Source: Synechococcus sp. CC9616 (GTDB lineage: Bacteria > Cyanobacteriota > Cyanobacteriia > PCC-6307 > Cyanobiaceae). Taken from it: DNA of 64,000 nt. The notes below the pieces were generated by a model. That model was not told the DNA's origin. It was given only the letters and a program-made list of their open reading frames with translations, and made no database searches. Location of the stretch: assembly GCF_000515235.1 (NCBI RefSeq), contig NZ_KI911558.1, positions 262,588-326,587 of the forward strand, read 5' to 3'. Position numbers and translations under genes: made by a program. Shown here one piece after another: positions 30,434 through 38,522 of the stretch; within the stretch, counting starts at the first letter, position 1, and each line of letters opens with the position of its first letter.

Positions 30434-30805
30434 ATGAACAAGTTTTTCCCATTTTCGGCCCTGGCCATTTGTGGAGCGCTGCTGGCCGCTGCTCTCCCGG
30501 CACGTGCCCAGCATTGGTCTGCAGCGGCTCCCGTTCAGATCTACCCGGTGGCCCCTGCAGCGCCGATGCCGTACCCGGCCACCTATCCAGGAAATCCCTA
30601 CGCCAACACCGCCTACCCGGATCCTTATCAAGAGGCTCAGCGGCGCTGCAATCGGGGCAGGCTGATCGGTGGCATTGTTGGCGGTGGACTTGGTTACGTG
30701 GCGTCCAGAGATGACGGCCGCAGCTGGGCTGTTCCCCTTGGGGCCTTGCTCGGATCACAGATGGGTTGCAACACAGGTGCCGGTCGTGGACCGCTGCCCT
30801 GGTGA
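30434..30805 (+). CDS. Secreted proline-rich protein with glycine-zipper end
   Basis: 123 aa: signal peptide (MNKFFPFSALAICGALLAA, cleavage at ARAQ), a Pro/Tyr/Ala-rich stretch (PVAPAAPMPYPATYPG), then a single Gly-zipper-like segment (RLIGGIVGGGLGYVAS) and two Cys. Glycine zippers insert in membranes in some outer-membrane lipoproteins. Not recognised; role unknown. Confidence 0.75.
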   Translation: MNKFFPFSALAICGALLAAALPARAQHWSAAAPVQIYPVAPAAPMPYPATYPGNPYANTAYPDPYQEAQRRCNRGRLIGGIVGGGLGYVASRDDGRSWAVPLGALLGSQMGCNTGAGRGPLPW

Positions 30806-30847
30806 TTGATCCGTCAGGATCAGTCCACATTGAGTTCAGGCGTCGCG

Positions 30848-33451
30848 ATGGCTGCTGCTGCTCCGATCCGCCTGGTGGATTACACCCCCTGGCCCTTTGC
30901 ACTTCCAGACATTCACCTGAACGTGGATGTTCGTTCGGACCATGTGCTTGTGACGAGTCGCCTGCTGTTGGAGCCACAGCAGGCAGGAGTTCCCTTGGAG
31001 CTCCGTGGCGTGGAGCTTGAAATCGAGTCGATTGCCATTGATGAAGAGGCTCTGCCCGATGGAGCCTGGAGGCAATCAGGCGATGAACTCTCCATCCCCG
31101 AACCTCCGGCGGAGCCGTTCGCGCTCAGTCTTCGCTGTCGCATTGATCCTTATCGCAACACGTCGCTTGAGGGCCTCTACGCCAGTGGCGGCATGCTCAC
31201 CAGTCAGTGCGAGGCGGAGGGGTTCCGTCGGATCACGTATCACCCGGATCGTCCCGACGTGCTGAGTCGCTGGACGGTCCGCATTGAAGCGGACCGCGCC
31301 AGCTGCCCGGTCTTGCTGAGCAATGGCAATGCAACGGAAACACAGGATCTGCCTGGCAACCGCCATGCCGTGACATGGAAAGACCCCCATCCCAAGCCCT
31401 CCTATCTCTTTGCTCTGGTGGCAGGAGATCTCGAGGAGATTCGCGATCACTACGTCACCTCACAGGGGCGTGAGGTCACCCTTCGTCTGCACGTTGAGCG
31501 AGGTGATGAGCCCTACACAGCCCATGCCATGGCTTCTCTGAAGCGGGCCATGGCTTGGGATGAGCAGGTCTATGGGCTGGCCTACGACCTCGATGAATAC
31601 AACATCGTCGCCGTGCGCCACTTCAACATGGGCGCAATGGAGAACAAGAGTCTGAATATCTTCAACTCGAAGCTTGTTCTGGCTGATTCGGAAACCGCCA
31701 CTGATGGAGAGCTTGAGCGGATCGAAAGCGTCATTGCCCATGAGTACTTCCACAACTGGACAGGCAATCGCATTACGTGTCGAGACTGGTTTCAGCTTTC
31801 TCTAAAAGAGGGCCTAACCGTTTATCGCGATCAGTGCTTCACCGCTGATCTTCACTCTCCGGCAGTGAAACGCATTGAGGATGTTTCGACGCTTCGCAAC
31901 ACTCAATTTCGTGAAGATGCAGGGCCGACAGCCCATCCCGTCAAACCCAGTGAATACCAGGCGATCGATAACTTTTATACAACAACGATCTATGAGAAAG
32001 GAGCTGAACTGATCCGCATGCTGCGCACACTGCTGGGTCAGGAGCGGTTCATGAAGGGAATGGCGACCTATGTGAGTCGATTTGATGGGACCGCTGCGAC
32101 GACGGAGGATTTTGTCGACGCCGTTCTTTCCGGAGCCTCTGCGGGTGGAGAAGATCTCGGGTTCGATCCTGAGAGGTTTCGGCGTTGGTATCACCAGGCC
32201 GGCACACCTGAACTCCAGGTTGAGCGTCACTGGGAACCTGAACGTGGTGAGCTAACCCTGCATTTCCGCCAGACCACGCCTGCAACCCCCGGACAGAAGC
32301 AAAAAGATCCCTTGGTTCTGCCTGTGGCTCTGGCCCTGATCGGTCCCGATGGTCCTCTCACGGATGAGCAGCTGTTCATCCTGGACGCCGAGGAGGCCAG
32401 CCTCTCCATCACAACGAACCCTCAGGCTCAGCCTCCGGCGCTGTCCATCCTGCGTGGCTTTTCAGCGCCGGTGACGCTGACCATGGAGATGCCGTTGGCA
32501 GAGAACCTGCAGATTCTCGCTGCTGATAACGACCCCTTCAGCCGCTGGGATGCCGGCCAGCGCTTGTTCCGGCAGGTTCTGCTGGCTCGCTCCGCCGGGT
32601 CAGTCAAGTCTGATGTCGAGGAGGCGCTCACATCGTCCATCAACCAGCGGTTGGTCGAGGTAGACCTGTCACAGGGCTCAGAGTTGGCAACCCTGCTCAG
32701 CCTGCCGGGCCTGGCGGAATTGGAAGCGCTTCAGTCTCCAGTGGATCCCCCCGCGCTCTTCCAGGCGGCACTCGATCTTCGTTCTGCCCTGGGCGCTCGC
32801 CTGGAACAGCCGATGCAGGCGTTGCTCCAGCGCTGCCAAGCGGGCTGGGATCAATCCTGGCCTGAAGGGCAAGGAGAACGCCAGCTCACGGCAGTTGCTT
32901 GGAGTTGGCTCGTGGCCGCTGGTCATCAGGAGTCACGCAAGCAGGCACTGGAGGCGGTGTCCGGTTCCTCAATGACACTGGCGCGTGCCGCCCTAAGGGC
33001 ATTGCATCCAATTGCCTGCCGGGAACGCGAAGAAGCGTCGGCTGTGTTCTTCGATCGCTGGCAGGACCGTCCGGTCATTCTCGATTCATGGTTTGCCCAG
33101 GAAGCGTCGATGCCGAGAGCGGATGGCCTGGAGAGGGTGCAAGCTCTGATGCAGCATCCACGTTTCGATCCGCTCGCTCCCAACTCGCTGCGGGCGGTGC
33201 TTGGCGGCTTTGCAGCCAATGTGCTGGTCTTTCATGCCGCCGGAGGCCATGGCTACCGCTTCATGGCTGAGCAGATTGCTGCAGTGGACAAGCGCAATCC
33301 GGTCACTGCCTCTCGAATGGCCAAGGTGTTCAGCCGTTGGCGCAGTTATGGCACGCAACGGCAGCAGGAGATGCGCACAGCGATCGAGGCACTGGCGTCC
33401 GCTGAGCTCTCAACGAACACCCGTGAAGTGGTGAGCATGTTGCTGGCCTAA
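30848..33451 (+). CDS. pepN: Aminopeptidase N
   Basis: M1 zinc aminopeptidase removing N-terminal residues from peptides. The substrate-binding GAMEN occurs in NMGAMENKSLN; the zinc site is SVIAHEYFHNWTGN with the third ligand Glu in SLKEGLTVYRD. The C-terminal half is helical ARM-like repeats. 867 aa from the ATG at 30848; the ATT/ATG at 30806 is not needed. One of the longest genes in the window, and a stand-alone transcription unit. Confidence 0.97.
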   Translation: MAAAAPIRLVDYTPWPFALPDIHLNVDVRSDHVLVTSRLLLEPQQAGVPLELRGVELEIESIAIDEEALPDGAWRQSGDELSIPEPPAEPFALSLRCRIDPYRNTSLEGLYASGGMLTSQCEAEGFRRITYHPDRPDVLSRWTVRIEADRASCPVLLSNGNATETQDLPGNRHAVTWKDPHPKPSYLFALVAGDLEEIRDHYVTSQGREVTLRLHVERGDEPYTAHAMASLKRAMAWDEQVYGLAYDLDEYNIVAVRHFNMGAMENKSLNIFNSKLVLADSETATDGELERIESVIAHEYFHNWTGNRITCRDWFQLSLKEGLTVYRDQCFTADLHSPAVKRIEDVSTLRNTQFREDAGPTAHPVKPSEYQAIDNFYTTTIYEKGAELIRMLRTLLGQERFMKGMATYVSRFDGTAATTEDFVDAVLSGASAGGEDLGFDPERFRRWYHQAGTPELQVERHWEPERGELTLHFRQTTPATPGQKQKDPLVLPVALALIGPDGPLTDEQLFILDAEEASLSITTNPQAQPPALSILRGFSAPVTLTMEMPLAENLQILAADNDPFSRWDAGQRLFRQVLLARSAGSVKSDVEEALTSSINQRLVEVDLSQGSELATLLSLPGLAELEALQSPVDPPALFQAALDLRSALGARLEQPMQALLQRCQAGWDQSWPEGQGERQLTAVAWSWLVAAGHQESRKQALEAVSGSSMTLARAALRALHPIACREREEASAVFFDRWQDRPVILDSWFAQEASMPRADGLERVQALMQHPRFDPLAPNSLRAVLGGFAANVLVFHAAGGHGYRFMAEQIAAVDKRNPVTASRMAKVFSRWRSYGTQRQQEMRTAIEALASAELSTNTREVVSMLLA

Positions 33452-33459
33452 CCACAGGT

Positions 33460-33672
33460 TCAGAGAGCCGACAGAACCACCAACACAACAATGGTGATGA
33501 CCAGCAGTGTCAGCCACAGCTTGGGTCGACGTCGCCCTGTTCGGACCGAGGGCGCGCGCACCGGACGCGATCCTGCGGGCGTCCCGCAGCTCTGGCAGAT
33601 CAGTCGTCCGCCCAGAGAACGATCTGCCCGGAAGGAACGGCTGCCGCAGTTCCGGCAGACAGCTTGAGACAA
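33460..33672 (-). CDS. Zinc-ribbon protein with C-terminal membrane anchor
   Basis: 70 aa: CRNCGSRSF then LICQSCGT (two CxxC knuckles, residues 6-31) form a short zinc ribbon; a basic linker (RTGRRRPKLWL) leads into a single membrane helix (LTLLVITIVVLVVLSAL) at the extreme C terminus. This is a tail-anchored layout facing the cytoplasm. Convergent with pepN, 8 bases apart. Not recognised beyond this architecture. Confidence 0.75.
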   Translation of the reverse strand: MSQAVCRNCGSRSFRADRSLGGRLICQSCGTPAGSRPVRAPSVRTGRRRPKLWLTLLVITIVVLVVLSAL

Positions 33673-33731
33673 GGTGTTGCCGCCGACAGTTAAACCTAAT
33701 CGCTAATTTATCGCCACTTGACCAAAACACC

Positions 33732-34352
33732 ATGTCGGGCTGTTCACAGCATTCTCCCAACGCGTCGGTGGGTTTGGAACGATCCGCAAAAAAACAGCCG
33801 ATTGAGATTTTTGTTAGTGCGGGGGATTTAAACGTTCCGTTTTATACGTTTAAAAATTCGAAGGGAAAGGTAATCAAGAATTTAAAGATCAATCCAAAGA
33901 AAACCTACGTGTTTAGCCGTGAAGAGATGGCTGAGTCGCATCCTTTTTACATCAGCGATGTTGGTTTCAATCAAAGACACTCAAAGACCATCAAGATCAA
34001 AGGGGACGGGAGTTTCGATGATGGAATTTCTGGAGAAGAAACGTTTCAGCTCAGTATCGGCAAAAAATTCCGATCCGATTTTGAAGACTCAGGACAGCTG
34101 TTTTTCTACTGCACTTCCCATGAATCCATGGTTGGTGACTTCCTGATTAAGGCACGGCCAACGAAATCATCCGATTCCGACTCTTCGAAAGAAGGAAAGG
34201 AAACGAATTTCACGCCAATGTCTGATGAGTCTGAAACTCAAAGCAATTCCTCGACTGTGCCGTACGGAAATAGCTCCGGGGGATATTCCTATCGCTCCCT
34301 GGAAGAATTGACTTCACCAGACATTGTTGATGTTGATGCCAGCGTGGCGTGA
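33732..34352 (+). CDS. Cupredoxin-like protein
   Basis: 206 aa, AT-rich and codon use unlike its neighbours. A possible type I copper site is His70 (SHPFYISD) plus FFYCTSHESMVG with Cys127, His130 and Met133 (CxxHxxM), in a beta-sandwich-like sequence. The usual spacing of Met is wider in plastocyanin, so copper binding is uncertain. No signal peptide is seen (MSGCSQHSP). The C-terminal 60 residues are Ser/Glu-rich and low complexity (SDSDSSKEGKE). Likely acquired. Confidence 0.6.
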   Translation: MSGCSQHSPNASVGLERSAKKQPIEIFVSAGDLNVPFYTFKNSKGKVIKNLKINPKKTYVFSREEMAESHPFYISDVGFNQRHSKTIKIKGDGSFDDGISGEETFQLSIGKKFRSDFEDSGQLFFYCTSHESMVGDFLIKARPTKSSDSDSSKEGKETNFTPMSDESETQSNSSTVPYGNSSGGYSYRSLEELTSPDIVDVDASVA

Positions 34353-34368
34353 ATATGGATCTCGATGT

Positions 34369-34923
34369 TCAGGGCAGGGTGCTGTTATTCAGGGGTTCCC
34401 GGTACACCGCCAGAGCGGAGAGAATGCCACCCAGAAATCCAGCGGCGTGACCGATCCAGCTCACGCCTGCAGGTGACACCCCTGGGATCAGAGCAACTAG
34501 GGCGGAGCCATAGAGCCAGAACGCCAACACCCCCAGCAGGAGTGGAAGAATCCTGCGCTCGAGCCAGCCGATCAACAGCAGATAGCCGAGCAGGCCATAG
34601 ATCACTCCCGACAAACCATGGCTGGCTGTGGGCCAGGCCAGGGCGACGGGAATGTTGATCGTGATCACCGCCGCCCAGACCGCCAGGTAGTCCTTGGTCC
34701 CACTGGTCAGCACCAGCCAGCTCAAGGGCAAGAAAACAACACTGTTGGAGATCAGATGGGCAAAACCGGAATGGCTGAAGGGGGCTGTGATCACACCCCA
34801 GATCGGCAGTCCGGGACCCATCGGCAGATTCCACTGACCAGAGAACAGCAGTTGATCCACAAGTTCCTGGCACCAGGCCATGCCCAGAAGCAGCACCGGA
34901 AACCAGAAACGTGACGGCACCAT
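34369..34923 (-). CDS. Rhomboid family intramembrane protease
   Basis: 184 aa, six membrane segments. The catalytic Ser lies in the GLSG motif (SHGLSGVIYGLLGYL) and the catalytic His in SWIGHAAGFLGGIL. I take the ATG at 34923; the longer frame is out of context. It is divergent from the FAD oxidoreductase 44 bases away. Substrates are unknown; rhomboids cut within or next to membrane helices of other proteins. Confidence 0.9.
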   Translation of the reverse strand: MVPSRFWFPVLLLGMAWCQELVDQLLFSGQWNLPMGPGLPIWGVITAPFSHSGFAHLISNSVVFLPLSWLVLTSGTKDYLAVWAAVITINIPVALAWPTASHGLSGVIYGLLGYLLLIGWLERRILPLLLGVLAFWLYGSALVALIPGVSPAGVSWIGHAAGFLGGILSALAVYREPLNNSTLP

Positions 34924-34967
34924 CGCAAGGCAGTGGACACAATGATGACCAAAGCGCTGGTCGGCGG

Positions 34968-36500
34968 GTGAGCGGCAAAGTCGACGTGGTGGTGATTGGT
35001 AGTGGTATCGGAGGTCTCTGCTGCGCCGGTTTGTGTGCCCGTGCCGGTAAAGAGGTCCTGGTGCTTGAAGCCCACAGCCAGCCCGGCGGTGCGGCCCATG
35101 GTTTTGAGCGTGATGGCTATCAGTTCGAGTCCGGACCTTCGCTCTGGAGTGGTCTGAGTGGTTGGCCCACCACGAATCCACTTGCGCAGATTCTCAGGGC
35201 TCTGGACCAGCCTCTGCCTGTGATTCGATACAGCGACTGGGATGTTCTGTTGCCGGAGGGACAGCTGCGTGTCGGCGTCGGCAGTCAAGACTTCGAGGCA
35301 GTGGTCAGGGATCTGCGCGGACCGCAGGCTGTTGCCGAGTGGCAGGCGTTCGGCGAGGTGCTGCAGCCGATTGCCGCCGCCGCCGCCGCTTTACCCCTGC
35401 TCAGCCTGCGTCCTGGAGCTGAGGTGTTGCAGCAGATGTGGAGCAGGGGCCGTCAGTTACTGCCCCATCTCCCCGCCATGCGTCATCTGGCGGGAAGTTT
35501 TGGCCCGCTTGTGAATCGCCACCTTCAAGACCCCTTCCTGCGCAACTGGGTGGATCTGCTCTGCTTTCTGATCAGCGGCATGCCCACGGCAGACACCAAC
35601 GCCGCTGCGATGGCCACCTTGTTCGGGGAATGGTTCCAGCCGGATGCTCATCTGGATTACCCCGTTGGCGGAAGTGCCGCGGTCGCAGCGGCTCTTGTTG
35701 AAGGTCTGGAGCGACACGGCGGTTCCCTGCGCTGCGGCAGCCGCGTCGCAGCCCTCCAGCTCGATGCCGATCGTGTCTGTGGCGTGACCCTGAGCAGTGG
35801 TGAGCGGATCCAGGCCGATGCTGTTGTCAGCAACGCTGACGTCTGGAGCACGCTGGCCCTGTTGCCGGATGATGTCGCCAGAAGTTGGCAGCGCCAGAGG
35901 GCAGGCACGCCGCCATGCCAGTCCTTTCTGCATCTTCATCTCGGCTTTGCCGCCGATGGCCTGGAGGATCTTCCGATCCACACCGTATGGGTGGGGGATT
36001 GGCGGCGTGGCATCACGGCGGAACGCAATGCTGTGGTTCTGTCCGTCCCATCGGTGCTGGATCCCGGGATGGCCCCGTCCGGCCAGCATGTGCTGCATGG
36101 CTATACGCCGGCCAATGAGCCTTGGCAGCTCTGGCGAGACCTGAAACGGGGAAGTGAGGCTTACAACAGCCTGAAGAGCGAACGCTGTCAGGTGTTCTGG
36201 ACGGTGCTGGAGCAGCAGATCCCGGACATTCGCGATCGCTGCAAGGTGGTGATGGAGGGATCTCCCCTCAGTCACCGTCGCTTTCTCAATGTCCATGAAG
36301 GCAGTTACGGCCCTGCCCTCTCAGCGGCGAAGGGACTCTTCCCAGGTGTGACAACACCTCTGTCAGGACTGTGGATGTGTGGAGCCAGCACCTTCCCCGG
36401 GATCGGCATTCCCCCCGTGGCGGCGAGTGGTGCTCTGGCTGCCCACGCCGTTCTGGGTCGTCAGGCTCAGGCTGAACTGTTGCGGGAACTTGGGATCTGA
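34968..36500 (+). CDS. FAD-dependent CrtISO/CrtI-like oxidoreductase
   Basis: 510 aa from the GTG at 34968 (VSGKVDVVVIGSGIGG). Dinucleotide-binding site at the N terminus, E-ending as usual in EVLVLEAHSQPGGAAH; C-terminal FAD motif LWMCGASTFPGIGIPPVAASG. The family covers carotenoid cis-trans isomerases and phytoene desaturases. Its substrate cannot be told from sequence; carotenoid modification is the plain guess. Divergent from the rhomboid gene. Confidence 0.85.
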   Translation: MSGKVDVVVIGSGIGGLCCAGLCARAGKEVLVLEAHSQPGGAAHGFERDGYQFESGPSLWSGLSGWPTTNPLAQILRALDQPLPVIRYSDWDVLLPEGQLRVGVGSQDFEAVVRDLRGPQAVAEWQAFGEVLQPIAAAAAALPLLSLRPGAEVLQQMWSRGRQLLPHLPAMRHLAGSFGPLVNRHLQDPFLRNWVDLLCFLISGMPTADTNAAAMATLFGEWFQPDAHLDYPVGGSAAVAAALVEGLERHGGSLRCGSRVAALQLDADRVCGVTLSSGERIQADAVVSNADVWSTLALLPDDVARSWQRQRAGTPPCQSFLHLHLGFAADGLEDLPIHTVWVGDWRRGITAERNAVVLSVPSVLDPGMAPSGQHVLHGYTPANEPWQLWRDLKRGSEAYNSLKSERCQVFWTVLEQQIPDIRDRCKVVMEGSPLSHRRFLNVHEGSYGPALSAAKGLFPGVTTPLSGLWMCGASTFPGIGIPPVAASGALAAHAVLGRQAQAELLRELGI

Positions 36501-36629
36501 CGATGTGTCGCAACCTGGCCGTCCATCGCTTGGATTGGTCTCAGGCCGCCTTTTCGGAGGTTCCGCTCAACACGCTGTGCAATAGCAACGGAGCCGTGTC
36601 ATAACCTCCCTTCCGGTCGCCTGCCAGGC

Positions 36630-36836
36630 ATGAACAGCAACGCCAAGATCGACGCTCTTGAGCTGATGCTCACAGATCTGCGCACGCGCAACGAACCGAT
36701 TCGCCACAAAGCGGCATTTCGAGGATGTCAGCCTGAATTCCAGGCCCTGGTCTCCCGCCTGATCGAGCAGCTTGAAAGTGAACTGTTGGATGAAAAGCAC
36801 CGGTTCAGGGAGGCGTCCCGATCAGTTCCCTCCTGA
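36630..36836 (+). CDS. Small helical protein, 68 aa
   Basis: Mostly charged helices (IDALELMLTDLRTRN, then ALVSRLIEQLESELLDEK) with one Cys. Cytoplasmic, unrecognised. Its stop lies directly against the convergent cupin gene (TGA at 36834-36836; cupin ends at 36837). The 129 bases upstream carry no recognisable gene apart from a weak 33-codon frame from 36503. Confidence 0.6.
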   Translation: MNSNAKIDALELMLTDLRTRNEPIRHKAAFRGCQPEFQALVSRLIEQLESELLDEKHRFREASRSVPS

Positions 36837-37328
36837 TTATGTGAACAGATCACGCCAGCGTTGTTCCTGAGTTTCTGCGTCAGGTGTGTTTTCCAGGGGG
36901 AATCCAGCGAGAAAGTCCTTGTCGCTGCTTGGTTGGTAAGGACCCTGCTTCAGCTCGAAAATGACGGTGTCAGCCTCCAGAGCCACCAGAGTGTGCAGCT
37001 GACTCTCAGCCAGTTCGATGCCCTGTAGAGGTCCAGAGGCATCGAGGCGCTCCTGATGGGTGACCTCACCCTGTTGGTTCAGCAAAAGAAGTCCCACAGC
37101 TCCCTGGAGCACGAGAAAGCACTCAAATCCTTCCCCCTCTTGGTCGCGGAGATGGCGATGGGGGCGCACATAGGTTCCTGGTTGGAGCACATTGATGAAC
37201 CGCTGAACAAGGTCGTTCGCCTGATGCAGGTTGTGATTCATGCGCAGCCGGCTCCCCTGGCGTGCCTCTTTTGCTACTCGATCGAACAGATCCTGATCCA
37301 AGCGTTGTAGCGGCTGGTGTTTGGTCAT
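36837..37328 (-). CDS. WbuC-type cupin metalloprotein
   Basis: 163 aa. Cupin barrel with metal-binding HRH in LQPGTYVRPHRHLRD and a C-terminal strand pair (LVALEADTVIFELKQGPYQ). The N-terminal part MNHNLHQANDLVQRF fits the WbuC family, linked to surface polysaccharide gene clusters. It is the last gene of a three-gene minus-strand operon; the start overlaps the DUF6737-like stop by 4 bases (ATGA). Confidence 0.8.
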   Translation of the reverse strand: MTKHQPLQRLDQDLFDRVAKEARQGSRLRMNHNLHQANDLVQRFINVLQPGTYVRPHRHLRDQEGEGFECFLVLQGAVGLLLLNQQGEVTHQERLDASGPLQGIELAESQLHTLVALEADTVIFELKQGPYQPSSDKDFLAGFPLENTPDAETQEQRWRDLFT

Positions 37329-37582
37329 TCGATCTCGTTGAGGTTGCCGTTGCGATACGCCGCCGGAACAAGCACCAGAAACAAGGTCCACCAGGCGGCA
37401 ACAGCAACTCCCAGGGGCAGCGTGATCCAGATGCGTTGCGGCCACCACCAGGATCCAGCCACCACAACCAAGCCGGTGAGGAGGATGCTCCAGGGCTGGC
37501 ACCACCAGGGTTTCAGCGACCAGAAGCGGGGTTGCTCTCCTGAGGGTTGATCAGCGGAGGGCTTCGAGCTCACCGGATGCAT
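37325..37582 (-). CDS. DUF6737-like membrane protein
   Basis: 85 aa, two membrane segments (SILLTGLVVVAGSWWW and ITLPLGVAVAAWWTLFLVLV) after a soluble start with the pattern RFWSLKPWWCQPW, conserved in marine cyanobacteria as I recall. I take the Met at 37582 (MHPVSSKPS). It overlaps the PPC-glutaredoxin gene by 32 bases and the cupin by 4, so the three are co-translated. Function unknown. Confidence 0.75.
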   Translation of the reverse strand: MHPVSSKPSADQPSGEQPRFWSLKPWWCQPWSILLTGLVVVAGSWWWPQRIWITLPLGVAVAAWWTLFLVLVPAAYRNGNLNEIE

Positions 37583-38162
37583 GCAAGGTCGTGAGGTCGT
37601 CGTAGCCACCGATCAGCTGTCCATCAACGAACACCTGGGGGAAGGTCGTCATCCCGCTGCGGCTCTGCCAGCGCTTGAAATCGTCGTCACCGTTCACGGT
37701 GTCCACCTGATGCGGGAGGTCGAGGGTCCTCAGCAGCCGCAGGGCCCGAGCGCACCAGGGGCAGCCCGGTAAAACCGCGATCTCCAGCCGAGGATTCGCT
37801 GCGGCATCGGCAGGCTGAAGGGTCTGGGACTGAACCTGGTCCGTGATGCCCAGCAGTAGATCAACCCCCTTCTGCACAAGGGTTCCCGGCTCAAGGTGCC
37901 CTCCCCAAACCTGGCAGGCACCGTCCGAGAGGCTGAGGTGGAGATGGACGCCCTGGGGCGTGAAGTTGCCATTCAGGGTGATGACCTCGAGATCACCCTT
38001 GAGAACCCTGGGCTCTGCCTGGCCAGGGCATTGGAAAGCGGCCTGTGAGAGGTTGCCAACGATGCCGAGAACAAAGCCCGAAATCTGTTGCTCTGCAGCC
38101 AGTTGTTCGATGCTGAGGCGCAGGTCACTGCCGGGAGCCAATTTCAGCGGCAATGAACGCAT
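37551..38162 (-). CDS. PPC (DUF296)-glutaredoxin fusion protein
   Basis: 203 aa in two domains. Residues 1-115: PPC/DUF296 domain with the metal-type histidines in GVHLHLSLSDGACQVWGGHL. Residues 128-203: glutaredoxin with CPWC active site (residues 134-137), cis-Pro in TTFPQVFVDGQLIGGYDD. The fusion couples a putative metal-binding sensor domain to a thiol redox domain. First gene of the operon 38162-36837 and divergent from the RHH regulator across an iteron array. Confidence 0.85.
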   Translation of the reverse strand: MRSLPLKLAPGSDLRLSIEQLAAEQQISGFVLGIVGNLSQAAFQCPGQAEPRVLKGDLEVITLNGNFTPQGVHLHLSLSDGACQVWGGHLEPGTLVQKGVDLLLGITDQVQSQTLQPADAAANPRLEIAVLPGCPWCARALRLLRTLDLPHQVDTVNGDDDFKRWQSRSGMTTFPQVFVDGQLIGGYDDLTTLHASGELEALR

Positions 38163-38235
38163 GGCATCGAAGAAACGACAGGCCAGATTACGTGGAGAAT
38201 CACACGAACAAGGCAAAGCCGCTGTTGGCACGATT

Positions 38236-38265
38236 TAGATACGATATAGATACGTTTCAGTAACG
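38236..38265 (+). promoter_or_regulatory. Iteron operator/promoter before the RHH gene
   Basis: Three direct repeats with an 11-base step: TAGATACG at 38236, TAGATACG at 38247 and CAGTAACG at 38258; a weaker fourth (TTGGCACG) at 38225. They end two bases before the ATG of a ribbon-helix-helix gene. TATAGA at 38245-38250 is a candidate -10 box inside the array. Tandem one-turn repeats are the usual target of RHH repressors, so this is probably an autoregulatory operator that may also control the divergent fusion gene. Confidence 0.6.
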
Positions 38266-38267
38266 AA

Positions 38268-38522
38268 ATGGTGTCAATTCTCCAGCAGTTGCGGCTTGAG
38301 TTGCAGCAGCGGTTCGAGCAGGGGGCTGCCCCCCTCAGCGCAGGTGAGGTGGCGGATGCCGCCAGTTCCGAGCGGATCAACGTCACCTTGCCGCAGGGGG
38401 TGATGGACGATCTCAAGCGGCATGCCCTGCAGGAGGGACGCAGCTGTGGAAATCTGGCGTCTTTTTTGATTGAAGACGGTCTGCGCCGTCATGCGGTGAT
38501 CAGTCGAGTTGCTGACTTGTGA
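38268..38522 (+). CDS. Ribbon-helix-helix (CopG-type) regulator
   Basis: 84 aa. Helical N-terminal arm (residues 1-30), then the RHH domain: beta strand RINVTLPQGV, helix A MDDLKRHALQEG and helix B NLASFLIEDGLRRH. No toxin gene is adjacent, and no Shine-Dalgarno is present because the operator runs to the start codon, so the mRNA is probably near-leaderless. Its 3' end overlaps the convergent glutamate-receptor-like gene by 23 bases. Antitoxin function is an alternative. Confidence 0.8.
   Translation: MVSILQQLRLELQQRFEQGAAPLSAGEVADAASSERINVTLPQGVMDDLKRHALQEGRSCGNLASFLIEDGLRRHAVISRVADL

Noticed and set aside
36503-36604. 33-codon frame right after the CrtISO-like gene (MCRNLAVHRLDW)
   Set aside because: ATG is two bases past the stop, but the frame has no ribosome site, no structure and poor coding character.
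37284-37520. Extra frames on the plus strand over the WbuC/DUF6737 operon
   Set aside because: The three overlapping minus-strand genes explain the region fully; the plus frames lack motifs.
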